This document shows positions 9,054-17,299 of a stretch of 64,000 bases of DNA, piece after piece. This DNA is from Flavicella marina (GTDB taxonomy: Bacteria; Bacteroidota; Bacteroidia; Flavobacteriales; Flavobacteriaceae). The translations under genes were made by a program, and so were the position numbers. The notes under the pieces are model-generated. The model was not told the DNA's origin and did not search any database. It saw only the letters and a program-made list of their open reading frames with translations. Within the stretch, counting starts at the first letter, position 1. Every line of letters begins with the position of its first letter. The stretch spans positions 1 through 64,000 of the forward strand of contig NZ_VYVA01000003.1 in NCBI RefSeq assembly GCF_009193215.1. Reading direction: 5' to 3'.

Positions 9054-12000
9054 TTACGCCAATTGTTTTTTTGTTTCTTCTAATAAAATATCTCTGACTT
9101 CAGGTTTGCAACTACCACAACCTAGACCAGCACCTGTAGATTTACATAATTCGGTAAATTCTGTACAGCCACTATTGATAGTTTCGATCAGGTTTCCTTC
9201 TCCTACTTGACTACAAGAACAGATTAATTTTCCGATTACAGGGGTTGCGTTGCTTTGTCCTCTCAGCAGCTCTTCTCGTTTGTCTGAAAGTTCTGTTTTA
9301 TCTTCAATTAAGCTTTTAAATTCAGCGAATTCACTTTTATCACCCATCATAACAGCTCCAACCAAACGATCGTCTTTGACAATACATTTTTTGTAGAAAC
9401 TCTTGCTTACATCCATTAACAAGATTTCTTGATAAGATGAATCGCTCTCTGGGTACTCAATGTTTCCAATACTACATAAATCAAGATCTTCAAACTTTAA
9501 AATATTCATTAGTACTGAACCTTTGTATGTACTATTTAAGTCACCTAGAATAAACTTTGCCGCGATATCTGCTTGTTGTTCTGCTGCAGAAGTAATACCG
9601 AAAAGGTTGTTGTTAAACTGGGCAATTTCACCCATGGCAAAAATTTCTGGATCACTAGTTTGCAAGTATTGATTTACAACAACACCACGTTGTGAGGAAA
9701 GTTTTGCAGATCGAGCCAATTCAATATTTGGGATTGTACCAATAGCATATACAATTGCATTAGCCGTAAGTGTTTTACCTGTTTTTAGGTTGATAGAAAG
9801 TGAGTTGATTTCGTCATCTTCAAACACAGTACTTACCTCATTGTCAAAATAGGTTTGAATCCCTCTTTCCTGAACATCTTGAGCTAAGAGTCTACTAGCA
9901 ACTAAATCTAATTGACGCTCCATCAAACGAGATGCTCTCTGAACAATGGTGATGTTTATATTTCTTTTGTTTAAAGCAGCCGCTAATTCAAGCCCTAACA
10001 AACCACCACCAACAATTACCACGTGTTGTTCGTTTAATGGCAAGCCAGTTTGGTCAAGATAGTTCTTTAAACCATCGGCATCAGCTTTGTTTCTCATGGT
10101 GAATCTACCCGGAAGATCTAATTGTGCGTCTTTAGGTACAAAAGCACGACTTCCTGTTGCCATAATCAACAAATCATAAGAATGAATGTTACCGTGACTG
10201 TCTGTTATTTGTTTGTTTTCGCGATCAATATTGGTGATAGATGTACTCGCATGTAATTTTACATTTAGTTTGTCAAGTTCACCTTTTTTGATTTTTTGCA
10301 GTTCTTCCCAAGTCATCTCTTCACTTACATATTCGGGTAACAAAACTCGATTGTAAAAAGGTGTTGGTTCCATAGAAAAGACTTCCAAAGTATCACTTTG
10401 ATTATTTTCTCTATACGTTTGAACAAATCTATAGGCGGCAGCACCACCTCCAATGATACAAATTTTCTGCTTTTCTTTTTCGTATTTCTCTACCTCTACT
10501 GCACAATATTTAAAGTCTGGTTCTTTGGAAATAGGATCAATAAGATTGTTGGTTAGGTTGTTTGCTCTACCGTGATCGCTGTTTAATATTTTTCCGAAGT
10601 GCATAGGCATAAATACCATACCAGAACGGATGTCGTAATTGATGGTAACGGTAACTCGAACAGTACCTCTTGGGTTGCTCACTACCACAATATCTCCTTC
10701 TTTAAGGTTTCTATTGTGTGCATCGACCCCATTCATTTCTAGGTAAGGTTTTTCTATATGTGTAAGCAAACGTTGAACTTTCCCAGTTTTTGTTCTTGTA
10801 TGCCACTGATCTCTAATTCTACCTGTATTTAAGATTAACGGATATTGAGAGCTAGTTTTTTCAGATTGATTTTCTGTACTTGATGGTATATTGAACGAAG
10901 CTTTTTCATTGGCTGTGTCAAATTTAAAATCAGTGTACAGACGAGTGGTTCCTTTGTGTTTGTTGTTCGGTACAGGCCACTGCATGGTTCCTTCTTCTAT
11001 CAATCTTGCGTGTGATAGGCCAGAAACGTCAATTTTTGTTCCCTTTGTAAGTAAACAGTGTTCGTCATATACTTCACTACTGTTTTTATAGTTGAAACCA
11101 GGGAAATCCATTTTTTGTGCAAATTTCCATAAGATTTCTGCATCGGGCAATGCTTCTCCTGGAGCATCGATTCCTTTTGGTAGGTAACTGACTCTTCGTT
11201 CAGAGTTCGTCATGGTTCCTTCTTTCTCTAACCAACCAGCGGCAGGTAATAATAAATCAGCAAACTCAGCAGTTTCTGAATTGTGAGAGATGTCCTGTAC
11301 TACAACGAAATTTGCTTTTTTAAGAGCTCTTTCGATTTTGTTTGAGTCGGGAAGGCTTACCACAGGGTTTGTACAGATAACCCAAATAGCTTTCAGTTTT
11401 CCGCTATCTAATGCGTCGAACATTTCGGTCGCAGTCAAACCAGGTTTTTCTGATATAGGGTTTGAGCCCCAGAATTCTGCAACTTCTTTTCTGTCTTTTG
11501 GGTTTGCTAAATTTTTGTGTGCTGCTAATAAGTTTGCCATTCCACCAACTTCGCGACCTCCCATGGCATTTGGTTGTCCAGTTAATGAAAATGGTCCTGA
11601 TCCAGGTTTTCCTATGTGTCCAGTTAGCAACGATATATTTAACAATGAAACGTTTTTATCTACTCCGATTACACTTTGATTTAATCCCATGGTCCACATA
11701 GAAATAAAACCTTTTGCGTTTCCGATATATTGAGCTGCAAGTTTGATATCTCCAACTGAGATACCACAAATTTTAGCTGCTTCGGTTAACGAAGTTTCAG
11801 ATACAACTTGTTTTAAAGCTTCGTAATTGTTTGTATGTTCTTTAATAAACTTGCTGTCAACCCTTTTTTTGTCAATCAGTCTTTTTGCAATTGCATTGTT
11901 TAAAACTACATCTGTCCCTGGTAAGATTTGAATGTGTAAATCTGCTATGGCACAAGTTTGTGTTTTTCTAGGGTCAACAACTATGATTTTGGTGTTCGGA

Positions 12001-12584
12001 TTGTCTTCTTTGTGTTTTTCAAGTCTTCTAAAAAGTATTGGGTGGCACCAAGCAGGATTTGCACCAGTAATTAGAAAAGTATCGGCGAGTTCTATATCTT
12101 CATAGGCAATGGGTACATTGTCATCTCCGATAGTTTTTTTGTATCCAACAACTGCAGAACTCATGCATAAACGTGAGTTTGTGTCGATGTTGTTGGTTCC
12201 TAAAAATCCTTTTGTTAATTTATTAACCAGGTAATATTCTTCCGTTAAACATTGACCAGAAACGTAAAAACCTACGCTATCTGGACCGTGTTTTTTAATG
12301 ATGCTTTTGAATACAGCTGAAGCTCTATCTAAAGCGGTGTCCCAAGAAACTCTTTTCATAGGATGGTTTTTACTCCATCTCATTTCTGGATACAATATTC
12401 TGTCAGTGGTATCTTGAGCTACATAATGTAAGTTCATTCCTTTAGAACAAAGCATTCCTTTGTTTGTTGGATGATCTGGATCTCCTTTTACTTTTAAGGT
12501 ACCATCATGGCTTTTATCTACGATGATTCCACACCCCACTCCGCAATAAGAACAAGTAGTTTTATAGGATTTTGCTAATGACAT
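9054..12584 (-). CDS. Assimilatory nitrate reductase with fused FAD/NAD oxidoreductase and BFD domains
   Basis: 1176 residues. Residues 1-~700 are a NapA/NasA-type molybdopterin enzyme: the [4Fe-4S] ligands are Cys11, Cys14, Cys18 and Cys46, followed by the MopB catalytic and dinucleotide-binding domains. From about residue 720 a rubredoxin-reductase-like FAD/NAD module begins (KICIIGGGAAAYRF, then VVIVGGGLLGLELAAAL), and the end is a BFD [2Fe-2S] domain (CSC and GCGSCKP). The enzyme reduces cytoplasmic nitrate to nitrite. In many bacteria the NAD(P)H module is a separate subunit (NasC/NasB); here catalysis and electron entry are one chain. No Tat signal is seen, as expected for an assimilatory enzyme. 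The promoter region carries TACGTA boxes (12682-12723). Confidence 0.9.
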   Translation of the reverse strand: MSLAKSYKTTCSYCGVGCGIIVDKSHDGTLKVKGDPDHPTNKGMLCSKGMNLHYVAQDTTDRILYPEMRWSKNHPMKRVSWDTALDRASAVFKSIIKKHGPDSVGFYVSGQCLTEEYYLVNKLTKGFLGTNNIDTNSRLCMSSAVVGYKKTIGDDNVPIAYEDIELADTFLITGANPAWCHPILFRRLEKHKEDNPNTKIIVVDPRKTQTCAIADLHIQILPGTDVVLNNAIAKRLIDKKRVDSKFIKEHTNNYEALKQVVSETSLTEAAKICGISVGDIKLAAQYIGNAKGFISMWTMGLNQSVIGVDKNVSLLNISLLTGHIGKPGSGPFSLTGQPNAMGGREVGGMANLLAAHKNLANPKDRKEVAEFWGSNPISEKPGLTATEMFDALDSGKLKAIWVICTNPVVSLPDSNKIERALKKANFVVVQDISHNSETAEFADLLLPAAGWLEKEGTMTNSERRVSYLPKGIDAPGEALPDAEILWKFAQKMDFPGFNYKNSSEVYDEHCLLTKGTKIDVSGLSHARLIEEGTMQWPVPNNKHKGTTRLYTDFKFDTANEKASFNIPSSTENQSEKTSSQYPLILNTGRIRDQWHTRTKTGKVQRLLTHIEKPYLEMNGVDAHNRNLKEGDIVVVSNPRGTVRVTVTINYDIRSGMVFMPMHFGKILNSDHGRANNLTNNLIDPISKEPDFKYCAVEVEKYEKEKQKICIIGGGAAAYRFVQTYRENNQSDTLEVFSMEPTPFYNRVLLPEYVSEEMTWEELQKIKKGELDKLNVKLHASTSITNIDRENKQITDSHGNIHSYDLLIMATGSRAFVPKDAQLDLPGRFTMRNKADADGLKNYLDQTGLPLNEQHVVIVGGGLLGLELAAALNKRNINITIVQRASRLMERQLDLVASRLLAQDVQERGIQTYFDNEVSTVFEDDEINSLSINLKTGKTLTANAIVYAIGTIPNIELARSAKLSSQRGVVVNQYLQTSDPEIFAMGEIAQFNNNLFGITSAAEQQADIAAKFILGDLNSTYKGSVLMNILKFEDLDLCSIGNIEYPESDSSYQEILLMDVSKSFYKKCIVKDDRLVGAVMMGDKSEFAEFKSLIEDKTELSDKREELLRGQSNATPVIGKLICSCSQVGEGNLIETINSGCTEFTELCKSTGAGLGCGSCKPEVRDILLEETKKQLA

Positions 12585-12681
12585 AAATATGTGTTTTTCT
12601 CAGTTTTATTTATACCTAAGTTTTTAGATATTTTCAGTTAAAAATTAACAGAGCTGATGTTTGTCTCAGTAATTCTTAGAA

Positions 12682-12723
12682 CAAAGTTACGAAATTACGT
12701 AGTAATACGTAGCTTAATACGTA
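12682..12723 (-). promoter_or_regulatory. Nitrate reductase promoter with three TACGTA boxes
   Basis: The -7 box TAACTTTG (minus strand, 12682-12689) is preceded by TACGTA hexamers at 12696-12701, 12706-12711 and 12718-12723. They sit 6, 16 and 28 bases upstream of the box, close to one and two helical turns apart. The same hexamer recurs before nirB, before the second FNR-like gene and before the response regulator, suggesting one shared regulator. The box-to-ATG distance is 97 bases. Confidence 0.65.
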
Positions 12724-12787
12724 ATTTTTATGTAAAAACTAAAATCTGACTATTTCCTTGTTATATTTATGATAAATAGCAGGTTTA

Positions 12788-13450
12788 TTAAGAAAAGCCC
12801 AATTCTTTCGCTTTTGAAGATAGTTCGATTAGGTTTTTTACGTTCAATTTTTTCATCAAGTTGAAGCGGTGAGTTTCAATTGTACGCTTGCTTTTACCAA
12901 GACTTTCAGAGATCTCAGTATTGGTTCTACCCGATAGAATTAATTGTAAAATTTCAACTTCTTTTTTCGTCAATCCGTGAGTGTTGATTGGCGAAGTCGA
13001 TTTTTTTGGTGCTGTGTTGGTACTTTGTAAAAAGTTTGAAACAATGACATTAGAAATGTCTCCGCTAAAGTATTTATCGCCTTTAGAGATTGTTTTGATT
13101 GCTTTGATAAACTCTGGCTTACCAGTGTCTTTTAATAGGTATCCAGATGCACCTGCTTTAATCGATTTTAAAATGTATTCTTCAGAATCATGCATTGAAA
13201 GCACGATAGCCTTTGTTTCCGGAGCGTATTTGTGTAGGTGTCCTACAGCTTCAATACCATCCATAATAGGCATACGAACATCAATAATAAGTAGATCGGG
13301 CTGAAGTTCTTTTGATAATTCAAGGGCTTCTTGACCGTTTGAAGCTTCTCCTATTACCTCAAGACAAGCCTCTTCTTCTAGAAGAGATTTTATCCCGTTT
13401 CTTACTAATAGGTGATCATCCGCTAAAAGGATTTTAATTGTTTGCTCCAC
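12788..13450 (-). CDS. NarL/FixJ-type response regulator (receiver plus LuxR HTH)
   Basis: 220 residues. The receiver domain has acidic residues Asp11/Asp12, the phosphoacceptor Asp57 in LLIIDVRMP, and a Lys in LLKDTG. A serine/threonine-rich linker (about residues 142-158) leads to a LuxR helix-turn-helix (LTKKEVEILQLILSGRTNTEI ... SKRTIETHRFNLMKKL). It lies directly upstream of the nitrate reductase in the same orientation. No kinase is adjacent; the HisKA_3 kinase at 42437-43783 next to nirBD is the logical partner. Its own upstream region is full of TACGTA palindromes, which fits autoregulation and the 7-2-7 operator geometry known for NarL. Control of nitrate genes is inference. Confidence 0.88.
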   Translation of the reverse strand: MEQTIKILLADDHLLVRNGIKSLLEEEACLEVIGEASNGQEALELSKELQPDLLIIDVRMPIMDGIEAVGHLHKYAPETKAIVLSMHDSEEYILKSIKAGASGYLLKDTGKPEFIKAIKTISKGDKYFSGDISNVIVSNFLQSTNTAPKKSTSPINTHGLTKKEVEILQLILSGRTNTEISESLGKSKRTIETHRFNLMKKLNVKNLIELSSKAKELGFS

Positions 13451-13475
13451 TGTAAATACAATTTTTATTATGGAG

Positions 13476-13520
13476 CAAATATAAGTGAAGTTCTTAGTTA
13501 TATAAAATTTTATACGTATA
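13476..13520 (-). promoter_or_regulatory. Response regulator promoter with TACGTA palindrome
   Basis: The -7 box TATATTTG occupies 13476-13483 on the minus strand, 25 bases before the start codon. A TATACGTATA palindrome lies at 13511-13520, about 27 bases upstream of the box. Confidence 0.55.
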
Positions 13521-13578
13521 ATTTTAAGTAGTCGAGGTGGTTTTAATAAATTATTAAGTTTTAAAACCTGTTGTTTTG

Positions 13579-13594
13579 TACGTATACAATACGA
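13579..13594. promoter_or_regulatory. TACGTAT-AC-AATACGA 7-2-7 inverted repeat
   Basis: Two 7-bp half sites with a 2-bp spacer, one mismatch from a perfect dyad. It is one of three TACGTA-type elements in the 262-bp gap upstream of the response regulator gene. Confidence 0.5.
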
Positions 13595-13692
13595 TTTATG
13601 TTCCCTTTATTTATCAAATATTTTTCTAAGTTTCCATTAATCTTACTGTTAAGCAAAAATTAATGAGAGTGTTTCATGCTGTTTATTTGAAG

Positions 13693-13710
13693 CTACGTAT
13701 TAATACGTAG
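13693..13710. promoter_or_regulatory. Perfect 18-bp palindrome CTACGTATTAATACGTAG
   Basis: A perfect TACGTAT-TA-ATACGTA 7-2-7 dyad lies two bases beyond the stop of the pentahaem cytochrome gene and about 240 bp upstream of the response regulator start. It is too weak and U-poor for a good terminator, and its sequence matches the TACGTA boxes at the nitrate and nitrite reductase promoters, so an operator is the better reading. Confidence 0.6.
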
Positions 13711-13712
13711 TT

Positions 13713-14426
13713 TTAATTGAGGTATTTAGCTATCCATTCTTTTTCTGATAAGGCTGTGAACTTTTTTTGAGAACTAAACGGATCTTTTCCACCATTAAAA
13801 TATGTTTTTAGTGTGCTTAGAGGAATGGTGTCTTTCATTTTATGTGGTACTTTGTATTCATGGTTCCCATGGAAGTCATGACACTGTAAACAAGTTACCC
13901 AAGCTTCATTTTTGATTAGTTCTGCGTGTGATGTATCTAAAGGGTCGTTTTTTACGGTAAGATCTTCATGACAATGCATACAATAGTCTGCTTTTTTTAA
14001 TGTAACTCTTTTACCATGATGTTCTGAATGACAGGTGTTGCAATTAGCCGTGTTGATTTTTTCAACGGCTTTTCTGAATTTTGGCTCTAGAAATCTGTGG
14101 GTGGGATGACGATCGTTATCTCGTTCATGACAAGCCAAACATTTTTTAGTTTCTACATCAATGGTTCCGAACTCTACTGAATTCTCTCTCAATCCCATTC
14201 CATATTGTATGTTGGATTGTACTTGTTGCCACAAATTTCCTTCAGCATCTGAATGACAGGTGTTGCATGAAAAATCTTCATGTCCAGTATTCATGGTTCC
14301 GAGGCTTAAATATTCTTCGTTGCTTTCACTTGATAGTGTGAATAGCAAAATAGTACCTAGAACAATACCGAGTATGATTCCAATAAATTGTCTTTGTCTA
14401 AGTGGATTTATTTGAAATTTGAGCAT
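13713..14426 (-). CDS. Membrane-anchored pentahaem c-type cytochrome
   Basis: 237 residues. One N-terminal membrane anchor (about residues 12-31) precedes a periplasmic domain with five CXXCH haem sites at residues 54, 96, 129, 149 and 179 (CNTCH, CLACH, CNTCH, CMHCH, CLQCH). Spare histidines (HRF, HHG, HGNH) could be distal ligands. It resembles NapC/NirT or c3-like electron-transfer cytochromes but I do not recognise an exact family. It is the last gene of a six-gene haem/flavin operon and starts 3 bases after the reductase gene. An electron carrier in the periplasm is the safe call. Confidence 0.8.
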   Translation of the reverse strand: MLKFQINPLRQRQFIGIILGIVLGTILLFTLSSESNEEYLSLGTMNTGHEDFSCNTCHSDAEGNLWQQVQSNIQYGMGLRENSVEFGTIDVETKKCLACHERDNDRHPTHRFLEPKFRKAVEKINTANCNTCHSEHHGKRVTLKKADYCMHCHEDLTVKNDPLDTSHAELIKNEAWVTCLQCHDFHGNHEYKVPHKMKDTIPLSTLKTYFNGGKDPFSSQKKFTALSEKEWIAKYLN

Positions 14427-14429
14427 TTG

Positions 14430-15461
14430 TTAACTAAGAATTTCGATGGTTACTTCTTCACTATCGGGATAAGCAACACAGGTTAGTATTTTTCCTTCTT
14501 TTACTTCGTTTTCAGGTAAAAGATGTCCTTTCATTAGTGTAATTTTTCCTGAAGAGCATTCGGCCTTACAAGAACTGCACATACCAGATCTACAAGAGTA
14601 GGGGAGTACAATGTTATCTAACATTGCTTGTTGTAATATGGTTTTGTTACCAGGAACCTTCAGCGAGTGTTCTTTACCTTTGTGTTTGATTGTAACTTGA
14701 CTCACTAAATTTTTCCTGTCGATTTTTAATTTTGCTGGTTTGAAAGCTTCGACAGCAATTTTATTTAAGGGGATTCCTTTGTTTTTTAAAATTTCTTTCG
14801 TGTTTTTCATAAATCCAGCTGGGCCACAAATCATATAAGTGTGGTCTTCCACAAAATTTATTTCATTTTTCTCGAAAATCTTTTCAACAATACTATTGGT
14901 AATAAATCCAGAATAATAATTAGGATTCGTATTGTGACTTAAGATATGTACCAGTTGAAATCTGTCATTGTATTGTTTTTCTAAAGCTTTTAACTCCTCT
15001 AAGAAAATGATGTTATTTTGATCGTGATTGGCATAAACCATCACCACTTTTGAGTTGGGTTCTTCAGAAAGAACAGATTTTAAAATCGAAAATACGGGTG
15101 TGATTCCACTTCCAGCGGCGAATAAAACATATTGCTTTTTGTTTGCTTTATTTGGCTCTATAAAAAAACTACCCATCGGTTTTTCGATAGCTATTTTTTG
15201 ACCTTTTTTAACTACGTTATTTACATAATTTGAAACCAAACCATTTTCAACCTTTTTTACCGTGATTTTTAAATCTTTATCGGTAAACGGATTCGAACTA
15301 AAAGAATATGCACGATTTTCTACACGACCATTGATGGGAATTTTTAAAGTTAAAAATTGTCCGGGTTTGTATTTTATTCTGTTGATGAAACGATTGTTTT
15401 TGAAGCAGAGGGTAACAGCTTGTTCTGTTTCTTGAATAATATTTGTTACAGTTAATTTCAT
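14430..15461 (-). CDS. Ferredoxin-NAD(P)H reductase with C-terminal plant-type [2Fe-2S] domain
   Basis: 343 residues in the PaaE/HmpX layout. An FAD domain (RAYSFSSNP, residues ~52-60) is followed by an NAD(P)H domain (FAAGSGITPVFSIL and MICGPAGFM) and a plant-type ferredoxin domain with CX4CX2C (CRSGMCSSC) and a distal Cys in LTCVAYP. It moves electrons from NAD(P)H through flavin to iron-sulfur. Within this operon it could feed the membrane cytochrome b or re-reduce the globins, as the flavin domain does in flavohaemoglobin. Which of these is real cannot be read from sequence. Confidence 0.88.
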   Translation of the reverse strand: MKLTVTNIIQETEQAVTLCFKNNRFINRIKYKPGQFLTLKIPINGRVENRAYSFSSNPFTDKDLKITVKKVENGLVSNYVNNVVKKGQKIAIEKPMGSFFIEPNKANKKQYVLFAAGSGITPVFSILKSVLSEEPNSKVVMVYANHDQNNIIFLEELKALEKQYNDRFQLVHILSHNTNPNYYSGFITNSIVEKIFEKNEINFVEDHTYMICGPAGFMKNTKEILKNKGIPLNKIAVEAFKPAKLKIDRKNLVSQVTIKHKGKEHSLKVPGNKTILQQAMLDNIVLPYSCRSGMCSSCKAECSSGKITLMKGHLLPENEVKEGKILTCVAYPDSEEVTIEILS

Positions 15462-15470
15462 GAGAATCGA

Positions 15471-15950
15471 TTATTTATAATAAAACACTACACCTACGTG
15501 TAAGATGAGTAAAAGGGTAATACACATCGAAATAGATACATGCGTGATCATCCATCCCTTAAAAATCCAATCTTTTGATGATTTAATTACGTCTAAGTTT
15601 ACAGTTCCTAGCAGTACGTTCGCCAAAAATAAATAGCTAAAAAGCGCTAAGTAGCCATAGCCTATTTGTGTACTGTGTATATAAAGAACAATCGGACTCA
15701 AGACACCAATCCACTTATGGATTTCATTTATAGTACCCGAATTTTTTCTGAATTTTGGGATGATCCTACTGAATGTCAATAGCCATTGCGCAAGAATTAT
15801 CAAACCTAGTGCTAATCCACTCCATCTTTTGTAATTTTCTCTTTGTTGCAAGGTTTCTAGGGCTTCAAATTTTAGTTGAAACAATTCTTGCAATAGGTAT
15901 AAAGAAAATAGCACTAGGCCTGTAATTGTAATTTGTTTGGTGTATTTCAA
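15471..15950 (-). CDS. Four-helix membrane protein, probable b-type cytochrome
   Basis: 159 residues with four predicted membrane helices. Histidines fall at helix positions suited to haem b: IHKWIGVLSPIVLYIHS in helix 2/3 and THVSISM ... ILHVGVVFYY in helix 4. This pattern resembles ferric-reductase-like or cytochrome b561-type proteins, though I cannot assign a named family. Gaps of 12 and 9 bases to its neighbours show co-transcription with the DUF3365 lipoprotein and the flavin reductase, so a role in passing electrons across the membrane to periplasmic haem proteins is plausible. Confidence 0.65.
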   Translation of the reverse strand: MKYTKQITITGLVLFSLYLLQELFQLKFEALETLQQRENYKRWSGLALGLIILAQWLLTFSRIIPKFRKNSGTINEIHKWIGVLSPIVLYIHSTQIGYGYLALFSYLFLANVLLGTVNLDVIKSSKDWIFKGWMITHVSISMCITLLLILHVGVVFYYK

Positions 15951-15962
15951 AAGAGTAATATA

Positions 15963-16769
15963 TTATTTTAACAAAACGGTCATAGTTTCATATGAAGCCA
16001 ATTCTCTAACACTGTCTAAGAATACTTCTGGACTTGGTAAATACAATCCACCAGCTGATGGCCACTTGTCTCCGATTTCAGGTTTTTTACTTGATTTAAA
16101 GGCAGCTATTTCATCAAGATAGTCTTTGTAGATTGCTTTTGTTCCGTTTCTATACGCTTTCAATACCGCTATTGTAGCATCGTAACTCAAAGAATCTGTC
16201 GGGTATTGCCAAGTTGTTGCACCCATTACGTCGCCTAATTTCCAATCGTCTTTTGTTGTTTGTTCGTGCTTGTTGTGGCATGATACACAGGCAGGAGCAC
16301 CAGCAACATCTGCGAACATTGCAGTGTATACTTTTTGATCCTCATCGTAAAAGTGTTGCGGGATTCTGTCTTCTTTTATTTTTTTGAAAAGCTCACCTTG
16401 TTTTCCTTCAAATTTGTTGGCTTTGTTGATAGGGAAATCCGATCCCAAATACAATCCTAATGGAACATCACTTTTGCGAATGTCATTGGCAATACCTCTT
16501 AAAAATAATGCGGGTAGTGGACCGGCTTCTACATCTTCTTTTTGCCAATCTTCATCGAATTTCATTCCTTGTTTTTTTCCTGCTCCAACAATTGCTTTTG
16601 TGTACAAAGTTCTGGTAACGTCGTTTTCTTTAGAAACCATTTCTAAAACTTCGGCAACTGAAAATTCTAACTTTTCTTTTTTGGTGTCTTTTGATTTTTC
16701 TGGAACACCTCCACAAGAAATTAAGAATGTTGTCGAAAGTGTTGCTAATATGTAAGTGAATTTTTTCAT
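15963..16769 (-). CDS. DUF3365 (Tll0287-like) haem c lipoprotein
   Basis: 268 residues. A lipobox (LISCGG, Cys ~19) anchors it in the envelope. The domain resembles DUF3365/Tll0287-like sensor or electron-transfer proteins, with one haem c motif CVSCHNKHE near residue 160 preceded by DEDQKVYTAMF. Such domains bind haem c and sometimes occur in histidine kinases as sensors. Here it stands alone in the globin-cytochrome operon, suggesting a redox or NO/O2-related haem protein on the periplasmic side. The exact function is unknown. Confidence 0.78.
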   Translation of the reverse strand: MKKFTYILATLSTTFLISCGGVPEKSKDTKKEKLEFSVAEVLEMVSKENDVTRTLYTKAIVGAGKKQGMKFDEDWQKEDVEAGPLPALFLRGIANDIRKSDVPLGLYLGSDFPINKANKFEGKQGELFKKIKEDRIPQHFYDEDQKVYTAMFADVAGAPACVSCHNKHEQTTKDDWKLGDVMGATTWQYPTDSLSYDATIAVLKAYRNGTKAIYKDYLDEIAAFKSSKKPEIGDKWPSAGGLYLPSPEVFLDSVRELASYETMTVLLK

Positions 16770-16794
16770 GTTTGTGTTTTTTGAGTTGCTATTT

Positions 16795-17277
16795 TTATTC
16801 GTATGCTGCTTCTATCATAACAGTTGCCATTACTGTATAAACTTTGGTCCAAGCTTCTTTTACTTCTGCTGTAAATGCTTCTCCCAATCCAGCATCTAAA
16901 GTGTCTAATAATGCTGCACCCACAGTGTCGTAATGTGATTTTTCAACTTTGTATGCGACATGTCTTTTTCCTAAGTCTTGAAGTACCGGAACAAGTTTGT
17001 CTAGCGCTGATAATCCTGCAACTGCGCTTGCCAACATGGTCATTAATTTATTTCCTTGTTCTGCCATTGCACCTTTTTTCTTCGTAGGAAACAACGGTTT
17101 TAAATTTGGATCTAATTCAAATAATTTGGTATAGAAAATTTCCGCAGCAGCTGGTGCTATGGGTTTTACCAGTTCAAAAGAATCTTGAACTAATTTTACG
17201 GTTTTTGCATCGACAGGAGCTTCTTCTGTCATAGTGTCTTCTTTCTTTTTGAATAGTGTTTTGAAAATGTTTAACAT
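16795..17277 (-). CDS. Single-domain globin (paralogue 1)
   Basis: 160 residues. After a short Lys-rich N-terminal stretch, residues 17-160 form a classic globin: FYTKLFELDPNLKPLFP in the B-C helices, and LGKRHVAYKVEKSHYDTVGAALL, where the His of RHV is the expected proximal F8 ligand. It is related to the single-domain globins that bind O2 or NO, and lacks the reductase domain of flavohaemoglobin. A second globin lies 22 bases upstream and a flavin/[2Fe-2S] reductase three genes downstream. Likely role: NO detoxification or O2 binding, by inference. Confidence 0.9.
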   Translation of the reverse strand: MLNIFKTLFKKKEDTMTEEAPVDAKTVKLVQDSFELVKPIAPAAAEIFYTKLFELDPNLKPLFPTKKKGAMAEQGNKLMTMLASAVAGLSALDKLVPVLQDLGKRHVAYKVEKSHYDTVGAALLDTLDAGLGEAFTAEVKEAWTKVYTVMATVMIEAAYE

Positions 17278-17299
17278 GATATGAATTTTAGGTTATTTA

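Noticed and set aside
11290-11679. A 129-codon open frame on the plus strand within the nitrate reductase gene
   Set aside because: It is antisense to conserved molybdopterin-domain sequence, has no promoter or known domain, and reflects the codon bias of the real gene.
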